Assembly: GCF_026151205.1 (NCBI RefSeq) | Contig: NC_087072.1 | Location: 9,855,669 to 9,919,668 of the forward strand | Length of the DNA: 64,000 bases | Direction of reading: 5' to 3' | Source of the DNA: Bolinopsis microptera | Taxonomy: Eukaryota; Ctenophora; Tentaculata; Lobata; Bolinopsidae | In this document: in pieces, positions 12,501 to 22,317 of the stretch | Layout: the number at the start of each line of letters is the position of its first letter | Position numbering within the stretch: the stretch's first letter is position 1 | Notes under the pieces: generated by a model | What the model was told of the DNA's origin: nothing | Databases searched by the model: none | Seen by the model: only the letters and a program-made list of their open reading frames with translations | Program-made: the position numbers and the translations under genes

Positions 12501-14544
12501 TTGAGTTGGTCTGCCGCCACTTGTAACCCTGAGATATTGTGAGTACGTGTGTTTGTGTCAGATCTTTACATACCGTACTTTGTAAATTCTAGACGGTCGC
12601 AATTTACAAAATGTAAATACAACAAACAGTTTAGCTTAAATCTTAATCAATGACTTGCTCAGTGCTCACTGCTTCTACTTCATAATCCTCAATTAAAATT
12701 ACCGGTCGTTGGTAAAGTTGCCCATGTTCACATCTTCTCTAAATACTATCTTATATTCAGGTTCATCTGACGGTTTCTTCTTCTTTTCTTCCTCTGCTTT
12801 ACTTAATTTCTTCTCTTTTTTCTTCTCCTTTTCGCCGGGAATTTCAGGAAAAGCAGGCCGTCCTCCGAGGTGATCAAACGCATCCGGTTTCTCCTAGAGT
12901 GAAAGATAAAAGGTTACTCAGGGATTGGTAAATTTTGGCACTCTGAAGCAAGCTGTGTCACATGATAAACATTCTGGGGCCCTGTAACTTGGGCACTGAT
13001 AAACATTCTGGGGCCCTGTAACTTGATAAACATTCTGGGGCTCTGTAACTTGATAAACATTCTGGGGCCCTGTAACTGGGGCACTGATAAACATTCTGGG
13101 GCCCTGTAACTTGGGCCCTGTAACTGGGACACTGATAAACATTCTGGGGCCCTGTAACTTGATAAACATTCTGGGGCTCTGTAACTTGAAAGCAAAAAAC
13201 CGAAAAACGTGAGCTGTCATAAATTCAATTTCAGTTTAACATGAGATATATTATGACAAACCTCGCCAACACGCTTTCTAATGACACAGGAAGAAGGAGT
13301 CCCTTTGAACTTCATCTTTGGGAACTTCTTTGAACCTCTGTCGAGAGTAACCTTAAAGTTATTGCATACCCCGTCGATTGCTGTTTCCACGACCATGTCT
13401 TTAAACTTGGGATGGGAACACCGGGTGATAACTTCAGGATTGAAAACTACATCAAACACATCACACTCGACATCCTCTGAAAATATTTGACATGTTTCAG
13501 CTGATTCTTCTAAATGGGTCGTAACGTTTGTGCAGTTTTAAAAGCTTGACTCTCAACCACAGACAGAATTGACTTTATTTATTTCTCAACTCTGAAATAG
13601 GCTGAGAAAGAGATTGTTTCAGACTAACACGTGACTGTCAAACTAACACGTGACTGTCGAAATGACTCAACGTTGATAAAAGTGACTTACTGTTATCCTT
13701 TTCAACATGGGAAGGTGAAAGACTGTAGGGTAGAGAACACTGCTGACCCTTCTCAACTTTATCACCCTCTGACTTCTCCGCGTACTGGAATTCAGGGGGC
13801 GCTATCTCGGGGGAGCTACACACGTTTATAAAGGCTTTTTTAGCCTCGCTGTCGTTCATCTTTATCACGAAACCAGGGGTAGGTTTGATAAACTTCATGT
13901 CTACACCGCGTTGGGATTCCAATGTGGTTAGTTCATCCTCGTATAACTGAGAAAACGGTATATAGAATACAAAATAAGTAACCAGGGCAACAGTTCGTCA
14001 ACAAACGATATCAAATTATCGAATTTATTTGATAACTAGACATAACTAGACATAACTAGACATAAAACCTAGATGTTGTGAAGTTAAAACCCCTGTTATG
14101 AATTTAGGGTAATACTTGATGAGAATATTATGTCAAATTCCACGCCCCGCCTATTGTTTACAAATTGTAGGAATTCAGTATTTACAAAACAAGGGATTTT
14201 CATAAAACGTGAACATCCCAACCAACCGAGAGCAGAGGCTCAGGTGACAGTGTATTGTACTTTAGTCTTGATTACAATAGTACTAGGTGATTCGTTATAA
14301 ATTCGAATTTGTCCAAATTAGGGCATCATATAATATAGCGCTAAATGTGGCTTCAAAGCTATGACCTAACCATTAATCAGGGTAATTTCTTTACAACAAT
14401 TTGCACATTTCTTACTTTTCGTTTTTCAGGGTCAGCCAACTCCTCTGCATAATCTGCAAGCAATTTTCTAAATTCTTCTTTCTTCAGAGCTTCCGTTATC
14501 TTCTCCATCTCCTCCTTCGTCATGTCAAGCTGTTCTCCCGGCAT
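3534..14544 (-). CDS. DNAAF2: Dynein axonemal assembly factor 2 (kintoun), 13 coding exons
   Basis: Cytoplasmic co-chaperone that preassembles axonemal dynein arms before import into motile cilia. Coding exons read on the minus strand: 14544-14416, 13946-13691, 13476-13262, 12893-12703, 12528-12359, 11084-11023, 9846-8964, 8814-8749, 6260-6163, 4645-4487, 4324-4146, 4025-3938, 3779-3534. Every intron is GT-AG and every phase joins in frame, giving about 913 residues against 837 in human. Exons 1-3 hold the PIH1 region: YAEELADPEKR near residue 35, ESQRGVDMKFI, FINVCSSPE, SLPYSLSP, FDVVFNPEV and KFKGTPSSCVIRKR, all matching kintoun. Exons 4-6 carry the following CS/PIH-like fold (NLPYKVDCDNGKAKFD, ELVVTL). 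Exon 7 is a long acidic Ser/Glu/Pro-rich linker. Exons 9-11 match the second conserved block, and exon 12 has the KGILK motif seen in kintouns. The last exon's end is least certain. The start ATG at 14544 gives the expected short leader before the PIH1 domain. Confidence 0.9.
4665..6015 (-). mobile_element. MULE-type DNA transposon remnant with subrepeat TIRs, inside a DNAAF2 intron
   Basis: The ends are inverted repeats of about 45 bp built from a 17-bp subrepeat (GTACTCTAGTGCGACAC and variants). The left outer end starts CGTACTGTAGTGCGAC at 4665 and the right end is its reverse complement ending at 6015. Further diverged subrepeats fill 4670-4870 and 5890-5960. The interior carries part of a FLYWCH-MULE transposase gene. 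Long, subrepeat-rich termini are typical of Mutator-like elements. No clear 9-bp target duplication is visible. The element lies in the intron between DNAAF2 exons 9 and 10 and does not disturb either splice site. Confidence 0.7.
4916..5500 (-). pseudogene. FLYWCH zinc finger plus N-terminal MULE transposase fragment
   Basis: An open minus-strand frame of about 190 codons. Near 5500-5395 it encodes a FLYWCH-like finger (Y-R-Y-C, then T-Y-W-R-C, then K-I-C-S, then H-S-H). After a linker comes a stretch resembling the start of the MULE transposase core (FLFGT, then VIDCTFCTSTNLFTQLVTIH), where the usual family pattern is D-G-T-F..P..F-Q-L-Y-T-I-H. Translation stops directly after T-I-H at 4916, so most of the DDE domain is missing. 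The fragment lies between the subrepeat TIRs and is the source of the element assignment. It is non-functional. Confidence 0.7.
9716..9823 (-). repeat. 36-bp tandem repeat coding 12-residue units in DNAAF2 exon 7
   Basis: Three adjacent 36-bp copies (GGAAG landmarks at 9716, 9752 and 9788) encode three units of the form ESSLVEELPKPS, E-P and G-P variants included. The period is a multiple of three, so expansion keeps frame. It lies at the start of the disordered acidic linker, where length variation is likely tolerated. Confidence 0.85.
12962..13190. repeat. ~27-bp minisatellite in DNAAF2 intron 3
   Basis: About nine copies of a unit around GATAAACATTCTGGGGCCCT with small length variants, including a shortened GGGCCCTGTAACT form. 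The array fills most of the intron between coding exons 3 and 4. It is open in two minus-strand frames by chance, but no splice phase supports coding. Confidence 0.85.
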
Positions 14545-15522
14545 ATTGTCTCCTTTCTAGCGGATGTGGTGGTTAATTGACTAATTAATTGACTGTAATT
14601 TAATTAACTGATTATGAAGGTGAGAAAAAATATCACTCCTATGTTCAGTGTTCACCGAGACAATTCAGATGATTTTTCGGGAGCAGTTTTTAAGGTTGAA
14701 AGATGGATCCCGATTAGTAAATAATACAATTACTCAGATGTTTGAAAAATATTTAAATTGAGCTGAAATACAATAAACAGATTATAATGTTGAATGGATC
14801 AAACAATTGTTAAAAACAAACGCGTTTATTCTAATTCAACTTCAAGTAAATTTAAAATGAAAACTCAGAAAATTCATGTCATTTATTATAACGCTAATAC
14901 ATTAAATAAAATTTAAAACCCGTTTTTGTTTACCTTCATTAAATATAAATTTTAAAATGCAAAAAGTGCGATATTTTAGCGGTCTTGCCCTAAAAATTGC
15001 AACCAAACTTCAATAAGGTATTTACCTAAATTAGACTCAACAAGCAACAAACAACAAATCGAAAAATGGTGCTGTTCTTTTGGCTGCAACATCAGAATAT
15101 ATAACAGCAATGTGGTCAGCCATTAGCAAAATTGACTCAAAGAAAGTATTTACCCATGCTTGACATATCAATTACGAAAACCATAGTGTACAGTACATGA
15201 ACCATTATACATTGAAGCGAGTATAATTAACGTCTGGCCATCGTACATTGGTCATATAATAATGCGAATAGTACAGCTCAATATTATGATAGTGTAAGTC
15301 AATGGCAAGGTGGGCTTAGTTTTGTCAAGCTAAAAACAAATTATAATACTGGCATGCAATAATTGTGTGACAGAAAGTTTGTTGCACAAAATTACTCACA
15401 GACATGATAAAAAATGGCAAATTAATCCCGGCTTGTTTACAAAACGTTTAATAAATTACAGTTCGTAAGAAGTTATAAAATGTTTTAAATTGTATCCTAG
15501 AGATCTTTTGCGTCAAAACTTG

Positions 15523-18432
15523 TCAGAAATCGTCAAAGAAGGAGTCGTCGATATCTTCTAACAGTTTCGCTATCTCTTCTGTGTGAAATATAATGTAAAT
15601 CATTAAATTTCCTAATATACCGTTGCATTGTTTCAAAATTAAAAATATCCGTGGAAGATCAGTGCAACGTGTATCAGAGCCGACTGGTAAAAAGTGTTTG
15701 TTTGAACCAAAACTTTTATAATTATAAACCTTTTTTCGATTTGAAAGCTTTGTTACGTCAAGTAATAATTGCCTGCGTTCAATATTACGAGTCTAAATCA
15801 TACTTAAAAACAAAATCCCGTAAAAATCAATAGCTAAAATTACCTTGTTCTTTAGGAGAGATGTTGCTGCTGCCAGCTGCCCCATTCTTAGAAGGAGGTG
15901 GAGTCGTTTTAGTCCTCTTACTACCACCCACTGCCTCTCCCACTACTGTTAAAACCAACCGCCTCCCCGCTATTCCGCTTCCTGCTCCCCTGAACAGGTG
16001 TGGCGGGCCCCACCCCTGCTGCTCCTGCGTTGTATACTGGATGTCTTGGTGGGGATTGCAAGTTTGGTCCGCTCGAACTCTTCTGAGAGGTCTGTTTTTT
16101 CTGCTGGAATCGGGTTCGTTGGGGAGTCCATGTCTTTTGGGGAGTTTGATTTGCAGGAGTCCCAGCTCTGTTTCCAGGGTTGTAAGGCACATTGTCAGGG
16201 TTTGTTTTGTTTTGCGGAGTGTCTGTTCTAAAGTTGTTCTGCATAATGTTTGTTCTTGAATTGTTCTGAGGTGTAGTTGTTCTGGATATATTATTACGAG
16301 ATGGTCGAGGTGGAGGGGGTCGGTTTGGTGTGTTCAGTGTTATGTTTGGAGTCTGATTTTCCATGTCAGGGTTCTGCTCTTTCTGGACATTAATCTCCGA
16401 TACCTGTAAAACATCATCACTAAAGTTATATTTAAGAAAGTTCATACTTAAATCTGTGTTAATCAACAATATTAATCAGAAATAGTTTGAAATCAATAAC
16501 CTTTTTTTGAGTGCTTAAAAAGTTAGTAATAATAATAAGTATTGAATACTCCAGTTTGACTATACATATATGACATTCAATACTGATAAGACTCTAAAAG
16601 TTTAACTAATGAAATACACATCACCTCCAAAATGTGCTTGTCAATGATCCCTTGTTCTGGGTGTAAACTTGAGGCGTTGTAAATGTGAACAACGTTCGGT
16701 AGAGTAATGTTAACATATTTCTGTACTGATATGAAGGAGAATATAGTACACTGTCGGAGTAAGAGTCCGGCACCAGGCTCTAGTAGTGCTCCGTACTTTT
16801 CCATCACTTTACTGTGTACTGCCGCTTTTATCTCACCTGAATATTTATTATTTACACATTACTAACGTTAGATAATGTACAACTTATGAACTTATATTAC
16901 ATTGATGAAGTTATCATTATACCTGGGTCACATAGTTAAGTTATTATGTCCCTCTAGCTCTTGGGAGATGTGTCGTTTCATATTACTTATTCCCATTTAA
17001 AATATCTATGATATTAATATTCTTATAATGCTTTAATAACTGACTCTTGGATAAGTTACATAAATTAAAAGTTTATAATATTCCTTTGTTTTTTTTTGTC
17101 TGACTCCACGACGGGACAGGTATTAAAAGAATGTAAATTATTTTAACAAGAGACGATTTCTTTCTGTCGTTTATTAGTTAATTAGATCAACCTTATCACT
17201 CGTTGAAAGTCTAATAAGCACAAAATATCATCAGAAGAAGCAGGATCACTGCAAGATTTACTAACTTAATTACGATATCAATTGCTAAAAATCGTCAGAA
17301 CAAATGTTAAAGGTATTCTAACCTTATTTTAATAATACCGACTGGAAAATACTTCTGCAGAACAATTTTCTGGTCAACGAATGTTTTTCTTTGTCAAATT
17401 CATAACAACTGTTGCCAAGACAATTAGGATATGATAATATGGGATATATAATTCAACATAATATGCAATAATATATAACATATATTAAAAGCTCCAAAAA
17501 GAAGCACACCTGTATTGTCGTGTAGAATAAAAGATGTGTCTTTGTGGGACACTGCCTCCACAGACTTAATAATAGCAGAAATGTGGGCGACTTTCCCTCT
17601 ATACAGACACTTGCCATGCAGAATATTCTTTATATTGTAAGGGAGGAGAATATCTGTCTTGTCTTTGAGGGTTCTCAGTGTGTTCCAGATATCCCCTTGC
17701 AAGTTGCTGTCCTGATCTTTTATCTGAAATTATCTGTGTTAAATCAACAATTTGTTAAATCAACAATTTGAACTTCATGAATATCAAACTGAGGACTGAG
17801 CGCTGCGCTCAGTGACCGCAGGCTGTAAATTAGACTATTAACTTTAATTTAAATAATGTGACATGGTGTATCATTACCTGATAATTATAAGACAAGACAA
17901 GTTATTGTAATTTGATGCGTAAGTGGTAGGGGTGAATGGCCGAGTAGATACTTCATAATTAAGTCATATAATAAATTATACAAGTACATTATGAACTTTA
18001 TCAACAACTATAATTATATTAACCATCAAAAATACTATATCACGTCACAATTAATCAAGTATTAATCACCTCTTGACTACAATAGATTCCCTGCACTGAA
18101 TTTGATATGGCAGCAGAGAGTGGCGAGATAAGGTCATTCTTTCTACCAGAGCTGAGATGAGGAGAACGAAAGCAAGGCCTCTTCTTGTTGGGAGTAGTGA
18201 ACTGTTTTTGAGTAGTGACAGGGATGTCTGGTAAGTCATCAAACAGATCTTGACTGTCACCAACAGCATCTTGCAATCCAAATAGTTCAATTGAGGTAGG
18301 TGATCCCTTAATGTTCATCCCTATAACCATAGTTTTGTCGAATGAAATTGATAGAATATGATAATCATTTCTCGGAATAAAATAAACTTTTAAAGAGTAA
18401 GAGCTTTCAAGAAGAATTTGAGTCATTTTCAT
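15523..18432 (-). CDS. HROB: Homologous recombination OB-fold protein (MCM8IP-like)
   Basis: Nuclear factor that recruits and activates the MCM8-MCM9 helicase in recombination repair and meiosis. Minus-strand exons: first visible exon ~18432 or later to 18070, then 17723-17510, 16836-16625, 16403-15844 and 15578-15523. Exons 2 and 3 together encode the OB fold: KVAHISAIIKSVEAVS, FILHDNTGEIKAAVHS, VMEKYGALLEPGAGLLLR, VNITLPNVVHIYNA. These align with the human block (MIKSL..VFKDPTGEMQG..HRLLLE..LKPGSVLLLKQ..HYLNVTPNNLVHIY). The last exon ends EEIAKLLEDIDDSFFDDF, like the acidic DDLDGLL..DFF tail of human HROB. Phases join (0, 1, 0, 1). Within the fourth exon the upstream frame runs into TAG at 15921, while the strong donor at 15844 needs the next frame. 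The N-terminus is uncertain: an ATG at 18318 just after a TATAG acceptor begins a stretch (SIELFGLQD..) resembling the human start. DNAAF2 begins 979 bp downstream on the same strand. Confidence 0.82.
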
Positions 18433-18555
18433 TTTATATTTTTCAGTTTAATTTCAGGGGCCAATCTCACTTGACGGTATATTTATAATTGAGCTTAACT
18501 ATGGGAGCTAAAATGTAACCTTAAAATAACAATATCATAACAATATCATCATAAG

Positions 18556-19025
18556 CAGTGGCGTGACGTTGCGTCTTGGCTCCCCCTCCCCTCTTAAAGT
18601 TGTAGAAGAATATTCAAACAATATACACATAATATAGCAATGGCCAATTGGCTGACTATAAGGTCATGGCCTGAACAAACAATTTTTTTTTAAATAGTCA
18701 AGTGATGCTAAAGCAGAGCACAAATGTGTAATAAGTTAATAGATAAAAATACTGATTCAATGATTAAAAATTTAGCTGTGAGTGTCAATAAATTACTGTG
18801 TCATAAAAAAAGGAACGATGTACACGTTATCTGAGATACCAATATTTCAATATCAAAAGGATAGTGTCTAGAAACATTCATAGTCCATGGTGGCAGGTAT
18901 CAAGTTCCCCTCTTAAAGTAGAATCGTAAAATTGGACAGATTAGGTGATCTCAGAGGATACGCCGGTAAAATCTCTAAAAAAGTGCGTTTCTATCTAGAG
19001 CAAAACGTTTTTCAATATTGTCCCA
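18556..19025 (+). mobile_element. Truncated, interrupted copy of the hAT MITE family
   Basis: The left end reads CAGTGGCGTGACGTTGC, one change from the intact copies. The middle (TACGCCGGTAAAATCT, then CTAGAGCAAAACG, then TTGTCCCACA) is shared with the copies at 25836 and 63595. The right terminus is missing. A 13-bp direct repeat (CCCCTCTTAAAGT at 18588-18600 and 18907-18919) brackets about 306 bp foreign to the family, which looks like a later insertion with its target duplication. Confidence 0.65.
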
Positions 19026-20406
19026 CATTATGTCTACATTAAATGAGAATGTAAACTAATTAATGCAAACGATTAATGAAGTCATTACATTTTTCATTGG
19101 CAAGTCGAAAGAGTCATATTAAATAGCTGAAAACCATCTTTGTAACACTCAGCAGATTTCAAAAACTGAGCAGTACCAGAAAAAGCTTAAAGAGCAATGA
19201 CTAAGCAATGATTTTATTGGATAGTAAATTTAATATTGTGTTTTTATGTTGGGCATCTAGGCTCAATTAAAAAAATGGGACAGGCTTAGCTGCAACTGGG
19301 CATCTGAAACAATTCTTACTGCCACTAATGGTTAGCCTAATTTAAGACTCAGCTGAATAGAACAATCCACAGTCCTATTTACAGATCATGTCATCGTATC
19401 CACTTGTAAGTTGTACCCAACAGTCATGAATCACATAAGACTTCATCAATGCAATGATCATATATCTATGTTCTACTAGATGAGTCTTGTGCTTAACACT
19501 CAATTAAGTAATACATAATAAGGGGTTGTCGGACTAAAGCTATTGTCACCGTGCACGTAAATTGAAATCGACTAAGTAGTACACTATAAACATGCCATCC
19601 ACTCACAATAGTGAATGGAAGCTCGTATGCAGGTAGGGTCAACAATAGCGCTCGATTCGTGATCCAAAACAATTATTTTGTATACGCGCGGCTTCTACAC
19701 CATAAAACAATTTTCATTGACATAAACATTATTTTATGTATTATTTTATGTATTGTTTTTACGTAACGGAAAAAGACAATTTTGAAAATAACAACGAGGA
19801 GAGGAAAAGGCAACAACTAAAATATGAATTAGATAAAAGATTTCATCATCATCATACTTATACTATATTTTTTGATGAAATGTTACTTAGCTTGCTAATT
19901 TATTACATGACAATTGATACTCGAAAAATATTTATTTCGAATGTTGCGACCGTCCGTGTCGACGAGTTCAACTCATAAAAACTCATCAAAATGCATTTTG
20001 ATAAGTATTACAAACCATCAAATCTGTTACTCAATTCTTTCACGAATATTATATGGATATTGAATATGAAAATAGCGCCGCGCGGAGGGATGGCTAATGA
20101 CGCACCAGGTAAAATGGAATTCAATTGTTATGTGCAATCAGTAATGATATAATACATAAACAATAAAGCATCCAAATAATTAAATTGCTTCGCGTGCTCC
20201 GTAGAGTTTTCATTTTGTGCAATTTTAAGTTTTTAGCATATAAAATTTAAAATGTGAAATGGTTAAATTGTGAAATGGTTAAATTGTTTACTTTATCAAT
20301 ATAAAATAAATAAAGCTAGTATTTGAATAATATAAACCTGGAAACCCCATACCATGCATGATGCAGAGTTAATAAATAAATTATGTCATATGTACCAAAT
20401 GAAATT

Positions 20407-20960
20407 ATGGCGGAATGACGGCTGATCAGCGCGCAGCTTAGTAAAATTGCATTGACCACAATTCATGATTCAAATGACCTTTAAAATGACGACTAAAAAC
20501 AAACTAAACAAATATAATGCTGTATGCTGTACACATTACTTTTTACATTTTAGGTTTCCATCGCGCAATTTTGTTTATATGAGGACCCTTGTCATACGTT
20601 GTGCGCGGCTCCCCTGTATCGTCGAAGACGATATAGTGAAGACGATATAGTGAAGCGACCGTGGGGGTCACCACGTGATACAATGAGGACCCCAGGCTTT
20701 AATGTTGATAAACAACAATAGAGATTAGGCGGAATGACAGGCTGAGCGCGGCCCAGTAAAATTTTGTATTTTCATTATATAATAAAAACAAATGATTGTC
20801 TATATAAAAGCAACACTGAAATAGTTGTCTTACGTTGTATGACCCGCCGCGCACGAGTGCGCGGCTTCCCCTGTATCATAGAAACTCTACCCCCTGTATC
20901 GTAGAAACTCCACTATAGTGAAGCGACAGTGGGGGTCACCACGTGATACAACGAAATAGC
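20407..20960. repeat. Diverged tandem duplication (~300 bp unit)
   Basis: Two successive blocks share the order GGCGGAATGAC, AGTAAAATT, CCCTGTATCGT, TATAGTGAAGCGAC and GTGGGGGTCACCACGTGATA. One copy runs about 20407-20695 and the other about 20727-20955. GC-rich sub-blocks contrast with the AT-rich surroundings. No coding frame spans it. It is probably a repetitive element duplicated in tandem. Confidence 0.55.
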
Positions 20961-21765
20961 ACGCACGACCTTAAAAATCAAACTGCGGAAAAGCTTGTAT
21001 TACGTCGTAACCCTCATTGTTGTTCCACTAATTTTGTTTTTGTTTTTATAAGCACGTTAATTGTATTTGCTCGTGGTGATTATTGATGATCAATCTATTT
21101 ATACTTTCAAATAAATTCAGCACCATATGCTTTAAAATCATGATATGTTAATATAATATAACATATAATCAGCTTTGTTGCAAAACATCAGTTATGTAAC
21201 CTTAATCACTAACTTCAATCTGATTACACAAATTGCCTCTATTTCGCAAGTGTCCTGATTAACAAATCTTCTTCTTTTTCGTTTTGACGTTTTGTCTGAA
21301 ATTAAGCTATTCGTCCATGTTTCTAGAAGGCAAACTAGGAACATTCTTGGTCGTGTTTGTATCTTTTTAGGAGATGATGTGATCCAAGTCTCCCCTAAGT
21401 TTTATAACGTTTTAGCGGGTATAATTTGTTATGTGGGTATTTAAAATTAGCCTGTTGGGATTGAAAGTTTTTGATCACTACTATTTATTGTTAATAAAAT
21501 GCTCATTGTAGCCAGTTATTTTAAGATTTTCATCATCATCATCCCCCAACATCACGGAAAGCCATGAAATTTCACAGCTTTTCATTTAGTTTTGCCAAGC
21601 TGGCATATGCATATTTATGTGATGTGTTAATCTAAGCTATTTCCTAGACTAGGTAACACTGGGATTCGAAGCTTGGACATAATTGTGCCAATGTTAACAT
21701 ATTACTGCCACATAATAATTTATGTGACCAGTGCGTGGGTGGCACTGGGATACCCTAAATGCTTG

Positions 21766-22317
21766 TATTAGTGCTTTTCATGCAACAAGTAAAACAAATC
21801 CTTTATGTCATGTTTCCAGGGTTTGGACTGGAATTGCCTGCTTAAAGAACCTCCATCGCATTACATTACATAATTTTCTGAAACATATATTACATTTACA
21901 ATAAATTATGCAATATCACAACATTACAATCAACAAAATAAATTTAATCGCAGAATCTCAAATGCAAATAATCGTAAATTAAACACAAAAACAAATTAAA
22001 CATGCAATAAATGAATATACGAATGCGCATCTTTTGTCAACTTACTCCTTCATAAAATTAATTTTTGACAAAAAATTTTTTAGACGGTAAAATAATGGTT
22101 ACTAATTTATAAGTCACAAATAATAAATCAATACAAATTAATCACAAATACTAGAATAATTAATAGATATTAGGTAACTAATATAACTGAAAAACGATAT
22201 ATGTCGATACAAATTACAAAATAATATTAGGTGATTGAAACATTTCAATAAATTCATCATAAATATCACTACCATATTTACCCCAAATATTTAATCTTGA
22301 TTTATAAAACTTGACAA
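21766..22317 (-). repeat. 3' pseudo-LTR of the Penelope-like element
   Basis: This 552-bp copy contains the last ~35 codons of the element's frame plus the 3' untranslated region. It matches 25083-25635 with only a few differences seen by eye (for example AATGCGCATC versus AATGTGCATC, and one extra A in a homopolymer). Confidence 0.9.

Larger units (their letters stand above)
18433..21765. other. Intergenic stretch between HROB and the Penelope-like element
   Basis: No gene is supported. It contains a fragment of the local hAT MITE family (18556-18600 and 18901-19025) and a diverged tandem duplication (20407-20960); the rest is unremarkable AT-rich sequence. HROB's promoter and possibly a missing 5' exon should lie in its first part. 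Confidence 0.4.

Noticed and set aside
12914-13220. Two overlapping repetitive frames in the 27-bp minisatellite
   Set aside because: The flanking DNAAF2 exons join in phase without them, and the frames merely echo the repeat.
15861-16259. Plus-strand frame opposite the HROB proline-rich exon
   Set aside because: The opposite strand has exon borders, homology and phase; this frame has no recognisable domain.
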